DNA of 64,000 nucleotides from Arthrobacter sp. MAHUQ-56 (GCF_019710585.1 NZ_JAIFZQ010000020.1:590265-654264); one strand, 5' to 3'; counted from the stretch's first letter, positions 55,626-64,000 are shown. The notes: generated by a model from the letters alone, not told the origin. A program made the numbers and translations.

Positions 55626-56864
55626 GTGACCTACCCCGCAACAACCGGTGAATTCAGCGCTGCCCAGGGGCCCGACCCCCACCACGAACGGTCCGCCGTC
55701 ATCGACCTGGACGCCATCCGCCACAACGTCCGCCGGCTGGCCGCCGCCGCGTCCCCGGCGAAAGTCATGGCCGTCGTCAAGGCAGATGCCTACGGCCACG
55801 GCGCCGTTCCCGTGGCGCGCGCGGCCCTGCAGGCAGGCGCCTCCTGGCTGGGGGTCGCCCACATTTCCGAAGCGCTCGCGCTGCGCGCCGCCGGCATCGA
55901 CGCTCCGCTGCTTGCCTGGCTGCACACCACCGACAGCAACTTCGGCGCCGCCGTGGCCGCCGGCGTCGACATTGGATGCTCAGGGTGGGAGCTGGAACGG
56001 ATCGTCGCTGCGGCCCGTGAACAGGAGCGTCCTGCGCGGGTGCACCTGAAGGTGGACACCGGGCTGGGCCGCAACGGGTGCACGCCGGAGGACTGGGACC
56101 GCCTGGTGGGCGAAGCCGTGGAATACCAGGACCAGGGCCTGCTGCGCGTGGTAGGGATTTTCTCGCACCTCGCCGTCGCGGACGAACCGGAGCGGCCCGA
56201 GACGGACCAGCAAGTGGCTGCTTTCCGGGAAGCGGTGGCCATCGCCGAAGATGCCGGCGTGGACCCGGAAGTCCGGCACCTTGCCAACACCCCGGCCACG
56301 CTGTCCCGGCCGGACACGCACTTCGACCTCGTCCGTGCGGGCCTGGGGATCTACGGGCTCTCGCCGTTCGACGGACAGACGTCCGCCGAGCTGGGCCTGC
56401 GCCCCGCGATGACGCTGCGCACCCTTGTCTCGCAGTGCAAAAACGTGCCCGAGGGGCAGGGCGTCTCCTATGGCCTGCGCTACCGCACCAGTGGGCCGAC
56501 CACCCTTGCCCTGATTCCGCTGGGCTATGCCGACGGTGTTCCACGCGTCGCCACCGGCGGTCCCGTGCGGGTGGCAGGAAAGACGTACCCGGTGGTGGGG
56601 CGGATCGCCATGGACCAGATGGTGATAGACCTCGGGGCGGAGCACGCCGGGGAGGGGCTGCCCGGTGCCGAGGCAGTGCTGTTCGGCGACGGCGCGGACG
56701 GCGGGCCCACCGCCGACGACTGGGCCCGCGCGGCCGGGACCATCAACTACGAAATCGTGACGCGGATCAGTCCCCGGGTTCCGCGGCGCTTCATCAACGA
56801 GGACGAGCATGCCGGCGCGGGTGCCGGCCTCGCCGGGTTCCACGGCGGGGCGGGGGCGGCATGA
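55626..56864 (+). CDS. alr: Alanine racemase
   Basis: PLP enzyme making D-alanine for peptidoglycan. The 412-residue product has the PLP lysine Lys52 in VVKADAYGHGA, HLKVDTGLGRNG, and the C-terminal domain with the catalytic tyrosine in GVSYGLRYRT and GRIAMDQMVIDLG. It opens with about 20 extra residues before the conserved SAVIDLDAIRHNV, and ends in a G/A-rich tail. The GTG start has no ribosome site. Its stop overlaps tsaE (ATGA), so it heads the alr-tsaE-tsaB-rimI-tsaD operon. Confidence 0.96.
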   Translation: MTYPATTGEFSAAQGPDPHHERSAVIDLDAIRHNVRRLAAAASPAKVMAVVKADAYGHGAVPVARAALQAGASWLGVAHISEALALRAAGIDAPLLAWLHTTDSNFGAAVAAGVDIGCSGWELERIVAAAREQERPARVHLKVDTGLGRNGCTPEDWDRLVGEAVEYQDQGLLRVVGIFSHLAVADEPERPETDQQVAAFREAVAIAEDAGVDPEVRHLANTPATLSRPDTHFDLVRAGLGIYGLSPFDGQTSAELGLRPAMTLRTLVSQCKNVPEGQGVSYGLRYRTSGPTTLALIPLGYADGVPRVATGGPVRVAGKTYPVVGRIAMDQMVIDLGAEHAGEGLPGAEAVLFGDGADGGPTADDWARAAGTINYEIVTRISPRVPRRFINEDEHAGAGAGLAGFHGGAGAA

Positions 56865-57451
56865 GCGCAGCGCAGGCAGGCGCCCAGCCCGCTGCAGCCA
56901 ACTGGGAAAAGACGTTTACGGCGACGACGGCGGACCAGACCCAGGCGTTCGGCGAACGCCTGGCGGAGGTACTCCGGGCCGGGGACCTGCTGGTGCTGTC
57001 CGGCGAGCTCGGCGCGGGTAAGACGACGTTCACACAGGGCCTGGGGCAGGGCCTGGGCGTCCGCGCGGGCGTCATTTCGCCCACCTTCGTCCTGGTCCGG
57101 ATCCATCCCAACCTGCCGGACGGCCCGCGGCCCGGCGGCCCGGACCTGGTGCACGTGGATGCCTACCGGCTGGGCTCGGCGGCAGAGATCGATGACATCG
57201 ACCTCGAAAACACCATGGACTCGTCCGTGACGGTAGTGGAATGGGGCCACGACCGCGTGGAGCACCTCAGCGAGAGCAGGCTGGAGATCGACTTCCTCCG
57301 CGCCATCGGCCTGGGCGCCGCGAGTACCGGAAACCTCGACTTCGACGCCGAGGACACCGACGAGCCGCGCACCATCGTGATGCGCGGGTACGGCCCCCGG
57401 TGGACGGCCGCTCCGGACCTCGACGGCCGCGAAAGGAGCGCCCCATGCTGA
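56861..57451 (+). CDS. tsaE: tRNA threonylcarbamoyladenosine synthesis ATPase TsaE
   Basis: ATPase that assists the TsaB-TsaD complex in making t6A at position 37 of tRNAs. The 196-residue protein has the Walker A GELGAGKTTFTQGL and SPTFVLV, HVDAYRLGS and VVEWGHDRVE motifs. The C-terminal 55 residues go beyond the usual family length (150-160) and look disordered, as seen in relatives. ATG 56861 overlaps the alr stop; it overlaps the tsaB start by seven bases. Confidence 0.94.
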   Translation: MSAAQAGAQPAAANWEKTFTATTADQTQAFGERLAEVLRAGDLLVLSGELGAGKTTFTQGLGQGLGVRAGVISPTFVLVRIHPNLPDGPRPGGPDLVHVDAYRLGSAAEIDDIDLENTMDSSVTVVEWGHDRVEHLSESRLEIDFLRAIGLGAASTGNLDFDAEDTDEPRTIVMRGYGPRWTAAPDLDGRERSAPC

Positions 57452-58116
57452 TTCTCGCCATCGACACGTCGGCGGTGGCCAGCGCAGCCCTGGTCTCCGA
57501 TGACGCCCCCGAGGCCGTGGTGGCCAGTTTCTCCACCGAGGACACCCGCAGCCATGCGGAGGTACTCGCCCCCGGGATCCACGAAATGCTCGCGTCGGCA
57601 GGCGTCACTGGCCAGGACATCGATGCGTTGGTGGTGGGCGTGGGCCCCGGACCGTTCACCGGCCTGCGCTCCGGGATTGCCACGGCGCGCACCCTGGCCT
57701 TCGTGTGGGGCAAGCCGCTGCATGGGCTGATGAGCCTGGACGCGGTGGCTTTGGAGGTGGCCGAATCCACCTCAGCAGTCCCCGAATTCCTCGTGGTCAC
57801 CGATGCCCGGCGCAAAGAGGTCTACTGGGCCCGCTACAGCCTCAGCGACGGCCAGCTGCCCCTGCTGGAAGACGGGCCGCACGTGGGTTTCGCCGCGGAC
57901 CTGCCGCAATTGCCCGCGTTCGGCGCGGGTGCAGGCCTTTACGCCGACGCCCTTAAAGCCGATCCGGACTTCGCGCAGGAGCAGCCCGACGCCCTGTACC
58001 TTGGCCAGTTCGCACTGGCCCGGCTGGCATCCGGGGGCACCCTGCTGGACTCCACGCCCTTGTACCTGCGTGAATCCGACGCCCAGGTGCCCGGACCACG
58101 GAAGCGCGCCCTGTGA
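57445..58116 (+). CDS. tsaB: tRNA threonylcarbamoyladenosine synthesis protein TsaB
   Basis: Non-catalytic partner of TsaD with the same ASKHA fold. The 223-residue product begins MLILAIDTSAVASAALV and has VVGVGPGPFTGLRSGIATA, then DARRKEVYWARY. AAAGGAG lies just before the ATG. It overlaps both neighbours (tsaE and rimI), which fits coupled translation of complex partners. Confidence 0.94.
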   Translation: MLILAIDTSAVASAALVSDDAPEAVVASFSTEDTRSHAEVLAPGIHEMLASAGVTGQDIDALVVGVGPGPFTGLRSGIATARTLAFVWGKPLHGLMSLDAVALEVAESTSAVPEFLVVTDARRKEVYWARYSLSDGQLPLLEDGPHVGFAADLPQLPAFGAGAGLYADALKADPDFAQEQPDALYLGQFALARLASGGTLLDSTPLYLRESDAQVPGPRKRAL

Positions 58117-58643
58117 GCACCGCACCCGATACCCACCCCGCGGAAGTCACCGTCCGGGACATGACACTGGACGATGTCCCTGCCGTCGAAGCCCTCGAGC
58201 AGCGGCTCTTCCCGATCGACGCCTGGCCCCTGCAGATGTTCCTGGACGAACTCTCCCAGCCGGAAACCCGCCGCTACCTCGTGGCGGAAGCCGGCGGCGG
58301 CATCGTGGGCTACGCCGGCCTGATGTGCATCGAGCCCATCGCCGACGTCCAGACCATCGCCGTCGTGCCTGACTACGAGGGCCGCGGCATCGGCACCACC
58401 CTGCTCACCCGGCTGATCGCGGAAGCCCGCCGCAGGGGAGCCGCCGACGTCCTCCTCGAGGTCCGCGCCGACAACCCGCGGGCGCAGAAGCTGTACGTGC
58501 GGTTCGGGTTCGAGCAGATCCATGTCCGCCGCCGCTACTACCGGGACGGGGTGGACGCCCTGATCATGCGGCTCCGGCTCGCGGACTCCCCGGACACGGG
58601 GGCCATTGATACCGGGGAAACAACGGAAGCAGGCAAACAATGA
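58113..58643 (+). CDS. rimI: Ribosomal protein alanine N-acetyltransferase (GNAT)
   Basis: GNAT acetyltransferase expected to modify the N-terminus of S18 or other proteins. The 176-residue protein has the acetyl-CoA loop [18 protein letters not shown] and the C-terminal [20 protein letters not shown], with [14 protein letters not shown] 58113 overlaps the tsaB stop (GTGA). Position between tsaB and tsaD is conserved in actinobacteria. Confidence 0.92.
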   Translation: MSTAPDTHPAEVTVRDMTLDDVPAVEALEQRLFPIDAWPLQMFLDELSQPETRRYLVAEAGGGIVGYAGLMCIEPIADVQTIAVVPDYEGRGIGTTLLTRLIAEARRRGAADVLLEVRADNPRAQKLYVRFGFEQIHVRRRYYRDGVDALIMRLRLADSPDTGAIDTGETTEAGKQ

Positions 58644-59731
58644 ACCGCACCCAGCCCCTGGTGCTCGGCATCGAATCGTCCTGTGACGAAACCGGCGTGG
58701 GCATCGTCCGCGGCACCACCCTGCTGACGAACACCGTCTCCTCCTCGATGGATGAGCACGTGCGTTTCGGCGGGGTCATTCCCGAGATCGCCTCCCGGGC
58801 GCACCTTGACGCGTTCGTCCCCACCCTCGAACAGGCGCTTGCCGAGGCGGGCGTGGAGCTGGCGGACGTGGATGCCATTGCGGTCACGTCCGGCCCCGGC
58901 CTGGCTGGTGCGCTGATGGTGGGTGTCTGCGCCGCGAAGGCTTTGGCCGTGGCCACCGGAAAGCCGCTCTACGCCATCAACCACCTGGTGGCCCATGTCG
59001 GCGTCGGACTCCTGGACGGCCGCGGGGACGGCCGCAAGCAGGAACTGCCGGAAAACCTTGGCGCCCTGCTGGTGTCCGGCGGTCACACGGAAATCCTGCA
59101 GATCAACAGCATCACCAGCGACGTGGTGCTCCTGGGCTCCACCATCGACGACGCCGCGGGCGAGGCCTACGACAAGGTGGCCCGCATCCTGGGGCTCGGC
59201 TATCCCGGCGGCCCCGCCATCGACAGGATGGCCCGCACCGGCAACCCGAAGGCCATCCGCTTCCCGCGCGGCCTGACCCAGCCCAAGTACATGGGGACCG
59301 CCGAAGAACCCGGACCGCACCGCTACGACTGGTCCTTCAGCGGCCTCAAGACGGCGGTGGCGCGCTGCGTGGAGCAGTTCGAGGCCCGCGGTGAGGAGAT
59401 CCCGGTGGCCGACATCGCCGCTGCCTTCCAGGAAGCCGTGGTGGACGTTATCTCGTCCAAGGCCGTCCTGGCCTGCCGGGAGCGCGGAATCAAGGATGTC
59501 CTGCTCGGCGGCGGAGTGGCAGCCAACTCACGCCTGCGGGAACTGACCGGGCAGCGTTGCGCCTCCGCCGGAATCCGGCTGCACGTTCCTCCGCTGGACC
59601 TGTGCACGGACAACGGCGCCATGGTGGCGGCCCTCGGTGCCCAGCTGGTGATGGCCGGCGTGGAATCCAGCGGCATCGGCTTCGCCCCGGACTCGTCGAT
59701 GCCCGTCACGTCGGTGTCGCTGCCGGCCTGA
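58640..59731 (+). CDS. tsaD: tRNA N6-adenosine threonylcarbamoyltransferase
   Basis: Catalytic subunit transferring threonylcarbamoyl to A37 of tRNA. The 363-residue protein has [14 protein letters not shown], the metal-binding pair His115 and His119 in [21 protein letters not shown], the phosphate loop region [17 protein letters not shown] and [14 protein letters not shown] with the third ligand Asp. ATG 58640 overlaps the rimI stop. A perfect palindrome follows 18 bases after the stop. Confidence 0.97.
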   Translation: MNRTQPLVLGIESSCDETGVGIVRGTTLLTNTVSSSMDEHVRFGGVIPEIASRAHLDAFVPTLEQALAEAGVELADVDAIAVTSGPGLAGALMVGVCAAKALAVATGKPLYAINHLVAHVGVGLLDGRGDGRKQELPENLGALLVSGGHTEILQINSITSDVVLLGSTIDDAAGEAYDKVARILGLGYPGGPAIDRMARTGNPKAIRFPRGLTQPKYMGTAEEPGPHRYDWSFSGLKTAVARCVEQFEARGEEIPVADIAAAFQEAVVDVISSKAVLACRERGIKDVLLGGGVAANSRLRELTGQRCASAGIRLHVPPLDLCTDNGAMVAALGAQLVMAGVESSGIGFAPDSSMPVTSVSLPA

Positions 59732-59749
59732 TCCCCGCGAAACACACAG

Positions 59750-59808
59750 TTGCTCTATCAGATATGGCTCCTAAACCACCGGTTTAGGAGCCATATCTGA
59801 TAGAGCAA
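59750..59808. repeat. Long palindromic repeat, copy 3 (perfect 28-bp stem)
   Basis: TTGCTCTATCAG, then ATATGGCTC, then CTAAACC form the left arm; the right arm is the exact complement over 28 bases with a three-base loop (ACC). It fills the gap between the convergent tsaD and YbdK-type genes and ends one base before the stop codon of the latter. Confidence 0.88.
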
Positions 59809-59809
59809 G

Positions 59810-60961
59810 TCAGGCGGTGGGGCCGTTGCGCATCTGCTTGACCAGGTCCAGGACCACGGCCTGCAGGTTCCCGCCGTTCTCGGCGGCCACGCGGCGCTGC
59901 CGCTGGTACCCGGCGCCGCGGCGGATGATCTTCTCGACGTCGGCTAGCTCGTCCGGGCAGCGGAGCTTTGCCGCCACCGGTTCCAGCCGGTTCAGCGTTT
60001 CCAGGAGGTGGTCGGTGACCAGCTGCTCCTTGCCCGCCGCATCCAAAATGATGATCGCGTCCATGCCGTAACGGGCCGCGCGCCACTTGTTTTCCTGCAC
60101 ATGCCACGGCGGCATGGTGGGGATGGTGCCGCCGTTGTCCAGGATGGTGGAGAACTCGTCCACCAGGCACTGGGTGAGGGCGGCGATGGCGCCCACTTCC
60201 TCCAGGGTGGCCAGCCCGTCGCAGATGCGCATCTCGATGGTGCCCAGCGCGGGCACGGGCCGGATGTCCCACCGGATCTCGGAGATGGTGTCGATCACGC
60301 CGGTGGTGAACATGTCCTGGACGTAGGACTCGTATTCCTCCCAGGACTTGAACTGGAAGGGCAGGCCGGCGGTGGGCAGCTGCTGGAACATCAGGGCCCG
60401 CTGGGACGCGTAGCCGGTGTCCTCTCCGCCCCAGAACGGGCTGGAGGCGGAGAGCGCCTGGAAGTGCGGGAAGTAGTTGACCAGGCCGTCCAGCACCGGG
60501 AGGGCCTTGTCCCGGCTGTCGAGGCCCACGTGCACGTGCACGCCGTAGATCACCATCTGCCGGCCCCACCACTGGGTCCGGTCGATGAGCTTGGCGTACC
60601 GCGCCTTGTCCGTCACCGGCTGCAGCTGGGGCGGGCTGAACGGGTGGCTGCCGGCGCAGAACAGCTCCACACCCATGGGGTCGGTGATCTCCCGGACCGC
60701 AGCCACCGAGCGGTTCAGGTCCTCCTTGGCCTCCGCCGCGGTGTCGCAGATGCCGGTGACCAGTTCCACCGTGTTGAGCAGCAGTTCCTGCTTGATGTGC
60801 GGATGCTCGTCGTCTTCGTTGAGTTCGGGGTGGCGGGAGGCGACGCCGCGGAGCACCTGGTTGGCGACGGAAGCGAGCTCGCCCGTCTTCCCGTCCACCA
60901 GGGCAAGCTCCCACTCAACACCGAGGGTTGACTGCCTCGATGACGCGAAGTCGATCTTCAC
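59810..60961 (-). CDS. YbdK-type carboxylate-amine ligase (glutamate-cysteine ligase family 2)
   Basis: ATP-grasp-like enzyme of GCS2 family, related to glutamate-cysteine ligase. The 383-residue product has LGVEWELALVD, CAGSHPFSPPQ, YGVHVHVGLDSRDKA and ALGTIEMRICDG. The family includes proteins with weak gamma-glutamylcysteine activity, and in a mycothiol producer the physiological product is unclear. The GTG start at 60961 has TAAGGAAA. It is convergent to tsaD. Confidence 0.9.
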   Translation of the reverse strand: MKIDFASSRQSTLGVEWELALVDGKTGELASVANQVLRGVASRHPELNEDDEHPHIKQELLLNTVELVTGICDTAAEAKEDLNRSVAAVREITDPMGVELFCAGSHPFSPPQLQPVTDKARYAKLIDRTQWWGRQMVIYGVHVHVGLDSRDKALPVLDGLVNYFPHFQALSASSPFWGGEDTGYASQRALMFQQLPTAGLPFQFKSWEEYESYVQDMFTTGVIDTISEIRWDIRPVPALGTIEMRICDGLATLEEVGAIAALTQCLVDEFSTILDNGGTIPTMPPWHVQENKWRAARYGMDAIIILDAAGKEQLVTDHLLETLNRLEPVAAKLRCPDELADVEKIIRRGAGYQRQRRVAAENGGNLQAVVLDLVKQMRNGPTA

Positions 60962-61053
60962 ACGTTTCCTTACTCTCCGGTTTGCCGCTGGCTGATGCCG
61001 CTCACAGGCTGCGCCGGCTGGCGAACGGGTGTTTCAAGTCTATAGGGCAGGGG

Positions 61054-61059
61054 TAGCAT
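61054..61059 (+). promoter_or_regulatory. Putative leaderless -10 element of the GH3 gene
   Basis: TAGCAT, seven bases before the ATG at 61067. This supports ATG 61067 over the TTG one codon earlier. Confidence 0.5.
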
Positions 61060-61066
61060 CCTATTG

Positions 61067-62785
61067 ATGGCTCCGTTCCAGTACCTGCGTCACAGCCCTG
61101 CCAAATCCTTCCCCCTCCTCCTGGCCTTGTCGGCCCTGGCCCTGGCCTCCTGCACCGCCGCTCCAAGTCCCGCCCCGCCGTCGTCCGCGCCCTCCAGCGG
61201 CGCGTCGCCCACCCCTTCGGCAAGCACGACGCCGGCACCACCTTCCGCCTCCCCGTCGCCTGATCCCGGTTCCCGGCCCCTGGGCTGGGGCCCCGAGCAG
61301 CGGGACGAGGACGCAGCTGCCGCTGCCGTGGCAGCCATGACGCCCGAGCAAAAAGCCGGGCAGGTCCTGCTCCCGTTCTTCAAGGGCAACCAGGTGGAGG
61401 CCCAGGCGGCACTCATCCAGCGCCTGCACCTGGCCGGCTCCATCATCATGGGCGACAACGTGCCGCGCGATCCGCAGGGGAAAGTCGACGTGGCCGCCAT
61501 GACTGCCCTGAACCAGCGGCTGCTGCAGGCAGTGGCCGCCGACGGCCGCCGCTGGCCCGGGATCATCGCCGTGGACCAGGAAGGCGGCATGGTGGCGCGC
61601 ATCGGTGCGCCGCTGACCGAGTGGCCTGCGCCGATGAGCTACGGTGCGGCCGGCAACGAAGCCCTGACCCGGGAAGCCGGCAAGGGCCTGGCCGGGGAGC
61701 TGGTGCCCCTGGGTTTCAACCTGGACTTCGCGCCGGACACGGACGTCACCATCGGCGCCCAGGATCCCACCATTGGTGCCCGCTCCATGTCCGCCGATCC
61801 GGCCGCCGCGGCAACCCAGGGGGTGGCGTTCTCCCAGGGAATGCTTGCCGCCGGAGTGATGCCAACCGTGAAGCATTTTCCCGGGCACGGTTCCGTCACC
61901 ACGGATTCCCACCTCAGCCTGCCCGTCCAGCCGGCCGGCGTCGACGCGCTCCAGGCAAGGGACTGGAAACCCTTCCAGGCGGCGGCCGCCGCCGGACTGC
62001 CCATCGCCATGACCGGGCACATCGCCGTGCCCGCGCTGGAACCTGGCGTGCCGGCGTCGCTCTCCGCACCAAACTACGCGGCCCTGCGCAGCCTGGGCTT
62101 CAAGGGCGTGGCGGTGACGGACGCCCTGAACATGGGCGCGGTGGACAAGCAGTACCCCGCAGGCACGGCTGCGGTGAAGGCCCTTACCGCGGGCGCCGAC
62201 CTGCTCTTGATGCCAGCCGACGTGGAGCAGGCCCACGCGGCCATTCTCCAGGCCCTGGCATCCGGCAGCCTTCCCGCCGGGCGCCTGGACGAGGCGGCCC
62301 GGCGGGTGGCAACGCTGATGACCTGGCATGCCCGGACCGCCCCGGCGGCAGGGGCGCCGGGCGCAGGCACCCCGGCCGGCAGTGGAGCGGCCCTGTCCAC
62401 CCGGGTGTCGGCGTCGGCCGTCACGGTCCTGGCCGGTCCGTGCAAGGGGGCGCTGGTCCCCGGCTCGGTGCGCGTGGCCGGCGGGGGACCGGGGGACCGG
62501 GAACGCTTCGAGGCCGCCGCCGCCCGTGCCGGGCTCACCGTCGGTTCCGGCCCGCTGGTGAGCCTTATCGGCTATGGCGGGAAACCTGCGGGCGGGGACA
62601 TCGCCGTGGCCCTCGACGCGCCGTGGCCGCTGCAGGATTCCACCGCGCCCGTCAAACTGGCGCTCTACGGCCGCAGCGACGCCGCCTTTGACGCGCTGGC
62701 CGCCGTGCTGGCAGGAAAGGCGCCCGCGCCCGGGAAGCTGCCCGCCGCCGTCGGCCCCTACCCGGCGGGAACCGGCTGCGCCTGA
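61067..62785 (+). CDS. GH3 glycoside hydrolase, NagZ-like lipoprotein
   Basis: Probable surface beta-N-acetylhexosaminidase acting on peptidoglycan fragments or other GlcNAc glycans. The 572-residue product has a lipoprotein signal (LLLALSALALASC, Cys at about 28), a Pro/Ser/Ala-rich spacer (29-75) and a GH3 barrel with VDQEGGMVARIG, K269-HFPGHG (the NagZ-type His dyad) and nucleophile Asp352 in VTDALNMGAV. A C-terminal domain of about 150 residues resembles the GH3 second domain. It stands alone between the YbdK-type and shikimate dehydrogenase-like genes. Confidence 0.9.
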   Translation: MAPFQYLRHSPAKSFPLLLALSALALASCTAAPSPAPPSSAPSSGASPTPSASTTPAPPSASPSPDPGSRPLGWGPEQRDEDAAAAAVAAMTPEQKAGQVLLPFFKGNQVEAQAALIQRLHLAGSIIMGDNVPRDPQGKVDVAAMTALNQRLLQAVAADGRRWPGIIAVDQEGGMVARIGAPLTEWPAPMSYGAAGNEALTREAGKGLAGELVPLGFNLDFAPDTDVTIGAQDPTIGARSMSADPAAAATQGVAFSQGMLAAGVMPTVKHFPGHGSVTTDSHLSLPVQPAGVDALQARDWKPFQAAAAAGLPIAMTGHIAVPALEPGVPASLSAPNYAALRSLGFKGVAVTDALNMGAVDKQYPAGTAAVKALTAGADLLLMPADVEQAHAAILQALASGSLPAGRLDEAARRVATLMTWHARTAPAAGAPGAGTPAGSGAALSTRVSASAVTVLAGPCKGALVPGSVRVAGGGPGDRERFEAAAARAGLTVGSGPLVSLIGYGGKPAGGDIAVALDAPWPLQDSTAPVKLALYGRSDAAFDALAAVLAGKAPAPGKLPAAVGPYPAGTGCA

Positions 62786-62816
62786 CCCCCGGGACCACCG
62801 GTGCCGGCGGGACCGC

Positions 62817-62822
62817 TTTAAT
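62817..62822 (+). promoter_or_regulatory. Possible leaderless -10 element of the aroE-like gene
   Basis: TTTAAT, six bases before a GTG at 62829. Weaker match than the others, since the second base is T. Confidence 0.3.
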
Positions 62823-62828
62823 GGTGGG

Positions 62829-63647
62829 GTGCCCATTCTGAATAAAGACATGACCCTCTGCATCTCGCTCTCCGCCCGTCCGAGCAACAACGGGACCCGG
62901 TTCCACAACCACCTGTACGAACAGCTGGGCCTGAACTGGATCTACAAGGCGTTCGCACCCACCAATCTGGAACAGGCCATCGCCGGCGTGCGGGGCCTGG
63001 GCATCCGCGGCTGCGCCATCTCCATGCCGTACAAGGAGGACGTGATCGCCCTGGTGGACGAGATGGATCCTTCGGCCAAGGCCATCGATTCCGTCAACAC
63101 GATCGTCAACACGGACGGGCATCTCAAGGCCTACAACACCGACTACACCGCCATCGAGCAGCTCCTGGCCACGAATGCGGTCCCCACCGACTACTCGGTG
63201 CTGGTGCAGGGTGCCGGCGGCATGGCCAAGGCCACCGTTGCCGCCCTCCGGGACGCCGGCTTCACCGACGTCACCGTGATCGCCCGGAACGAGGCCACCG
63301 GGCGTGCGCTCGCGGACCAGTACGGCTTCACGTGGCGTGCAGCGCTCGACGGCGGGACAGCGGACCTGATCATCAACGTCACCCCTATCGGTATGGCAGG
63401 GGGAGCGGAAGCTGACGCCCTGTCCTTCCCGGCGGAAACGATCGACGCGGCGCGCGTGGTGTTCGACGTGGTGGCGCTGCCGGCCGAGACGCCCCTGATC
63501 CAGGCCGCCCGTGCCGCGGGCAAGCCGGTCATTACCGGGGCCGAGGTGGCCACCATCCAGGCACTGGAGCAGTTCGTCCTGTACACGGGGGTACGGCCGA
63601 CGGCAGAGCAGGTGCGGGCGGCCGAGGAGTTCATGCGCGCCCAGTAG
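62829..63647 (+). CDS. Shikimate dehydrogenase family protein
   Basis: NAD(P)-dependent dehydrogenase of the AroE/YdiB/RifI superfamily. The 272-residue product has the substrate domain with SMPYKEDVI (Lys69) and AYNTDYTAIEQLL (Asp105), then the Rossmann segment VLVQGAGGMAKATVAAL and NVTPIGMAGG. The N-terminus (CISLSARPSNNGTRFHNHLYEQ) differs from the usual SxTxSPxxHN substrate loop, so the substrate may not be shikimate. Start is uncertain: GTG 62829 or ATG 62850. No other aromatic pathway gene is close. Confidence 0.82.
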   Translation: MPILNKDMTLCISLSARPSNNGTRFHNHLYEQLGLNWIYKAFAPTNLEQAIAGVRGLGIRGCAISMPYKEDVIALVDEMDPSAKAIDSVNTIVNTDGHLKAYNTDYTAIEQLLATNAVPTDYSVLVQGAGGMAKATVAALRDAGFTDVTVIARNEATGRALADQYGFTWRAALDGGTADLIINVTPIGMAGGAEADALSFPAETIDAARVVFDVVALPAETPLIQAARAAGKPVITGAEVATIQALEQFVLYTGVRPTAEQVRAAEEFMRAQ

Positions 63648-63650
63648 GGG

Positions 63651-64000
63651 CTAGACGGGTTCCACCACGATGGCCACCCGGTCCTCGCCGATGCGGGTCA
63701 GGACCAGGGTGGCCGTTTTGCCGCCCTTTTTGGCGTTTTTCCCGCCCGGAAGCAGTTGCTTCCGCAGTTCCTCCGGCGTCACCGCCGTGCCGCGTTTCTT
63801 GATGTCCAGCACGGTGATGCCCTCCCTCTTGACCCAGGCTTTGAGCGCCTTGACGTTGTACTGCATCACGTCCAGCACCTTGTAGGCCCTGGCGAACGGC
63901 GTGTCCCGCAGCTCCGGCGCGCAGATGTAGGCGATGTGCTCATCCACCAGGTGCCCGCCCAGTTCGAGCGCGACGTCGGCCACCAGGCCTGCCCGGATCA
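63651..64000 (-). CDS. SAM-dependent methyltransferase with THUMP-like C-terminal domain (3' part)
   Basis: Only the C-terminal 116 residues or so lie in the window; the open frame runs unbroken to the edge. The segment LRDTPFARAYKVLDVMQYNVKALKAWVKREGI..., DIKKRGTAVTPEELRKQL and the terminal TRIGEDRVAIVVEPV match the THUMP-like domain found at the end of an actinobacterial class I methyltransferase family. The catalytic domain would lie beyond 64000. The gene is convergent with the dehydrogenase gene, three bases apart. Confidence 0.8.
   Translation of the reverse strand, partial: IRAGLVADVALELGGHLVDEHIAYICAPELRDTPFARAYKVLDVMQYNVKALKAWVKREGITVLDIKKRGTAVTPEELRKQLLPGGKNAKKGGKTATLVLTRIGEDRVAIVVEPV

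Noticed and set aside
56078..56860. A long in-frame extension upstream of tsaE that would make a 457-residue protein
   Set aside because: The extension is a shadow frame of alr; the tsaE family begins at the ATG that overlaps the alr stop.
1..64000. tRNA genes, rRNA genes, CRISPR arrays and insertion sequences
   Set aside because: None was found on reading the gaps between genes; no transposase-like frame or terminal repeats of IS type are present.

Overview
The window is high-G+C actinobacterial chromosome, most likely from the Micrococcaceae (Arthrobacter/Pseudarthrobacter type). The reasons are the order of the ribosomal protein block, the mycothiol gene mshA, a Tad pilus system without a secretin, and many genes that seem to be read from leaderless mRNAs. 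Genus is inference; no 16S or tRNA gene was seen. No gap without a gene exceeds 300 bases; the longest is about 295 bases before rplM.

Layout. (1) 24-3307, minus: a carbohydrate ABC importer (Tat lipoprotein plus two permeases, no ATPase). (2) 3524-4465: a P1-family (DmpA-like) peptidase. (3) 4634-8766: infA-rpmJ-rpsM-rpsK-rpoA-rplQ-truA, without rpsD. (4) 8763-11943: a sensor kinase and an OmpR-type regulator, divergently arranged, plus an Hpt-like protein that lacks the phospho-accepting histidine. (5) 12037-27526, minus: two complete Tad/Flp pilus loci in tandem, each flp-tadE-tadG-cpaB-tadZ-tadA-tadB-tadC, with a prepilin peptidase ahead of the second. (6) 27822-28811: rplM-rpsI. (7) 28865-33381: glmM flanked by two GT-C type membrane glycosyltransferase genes of clearly lower G+C. 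(8) 33487-39897: mscL, a VanY-type carboxypeptidase, coaA, glmS, acpS and nnrD. (9) 39966-46326: a glgX-treY-treZ operon converting glycogen to trehalose. (10) 46430-55569: an aldo/keto reductase, ino1, a DUF559-type protein, fhs, mshA, a GH4 glycosidase and a PfkB kinase. (11) 55626-59731: alr-tsaE-tsaB-rimI-tsaD. (12) 59810-64000: a YbdK-type ligase, a GH3 lipoprotein, a shikimate dehydrogenase-like gene and the 3' part of a THUMP-like methyltransferase.

The housekeeping genes (rplQ-truA, rplM-rpsI-glmM, glmS-acpS-nnrD, alr-tsaE-tsaB-rimI-tsaD) form a backbone familiar from other actinobacteria, with accessory blocks lying between its pieces. Cell-wall precursor supply (glmS, glmM, alr), mycothiol supply (ino1, mshA) and trehalose supply are all represented.

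The most unusual signals are a family of three long palindromes (48735, 49774, 59750) with constant ends and changing, mostly compensated stems, two of which bracket the DUF559 gene; the doubled Tad locus; a recurrent TANNNT-N6/7-start codon signature; and a rho-independent terminator built into the first codons of truA.
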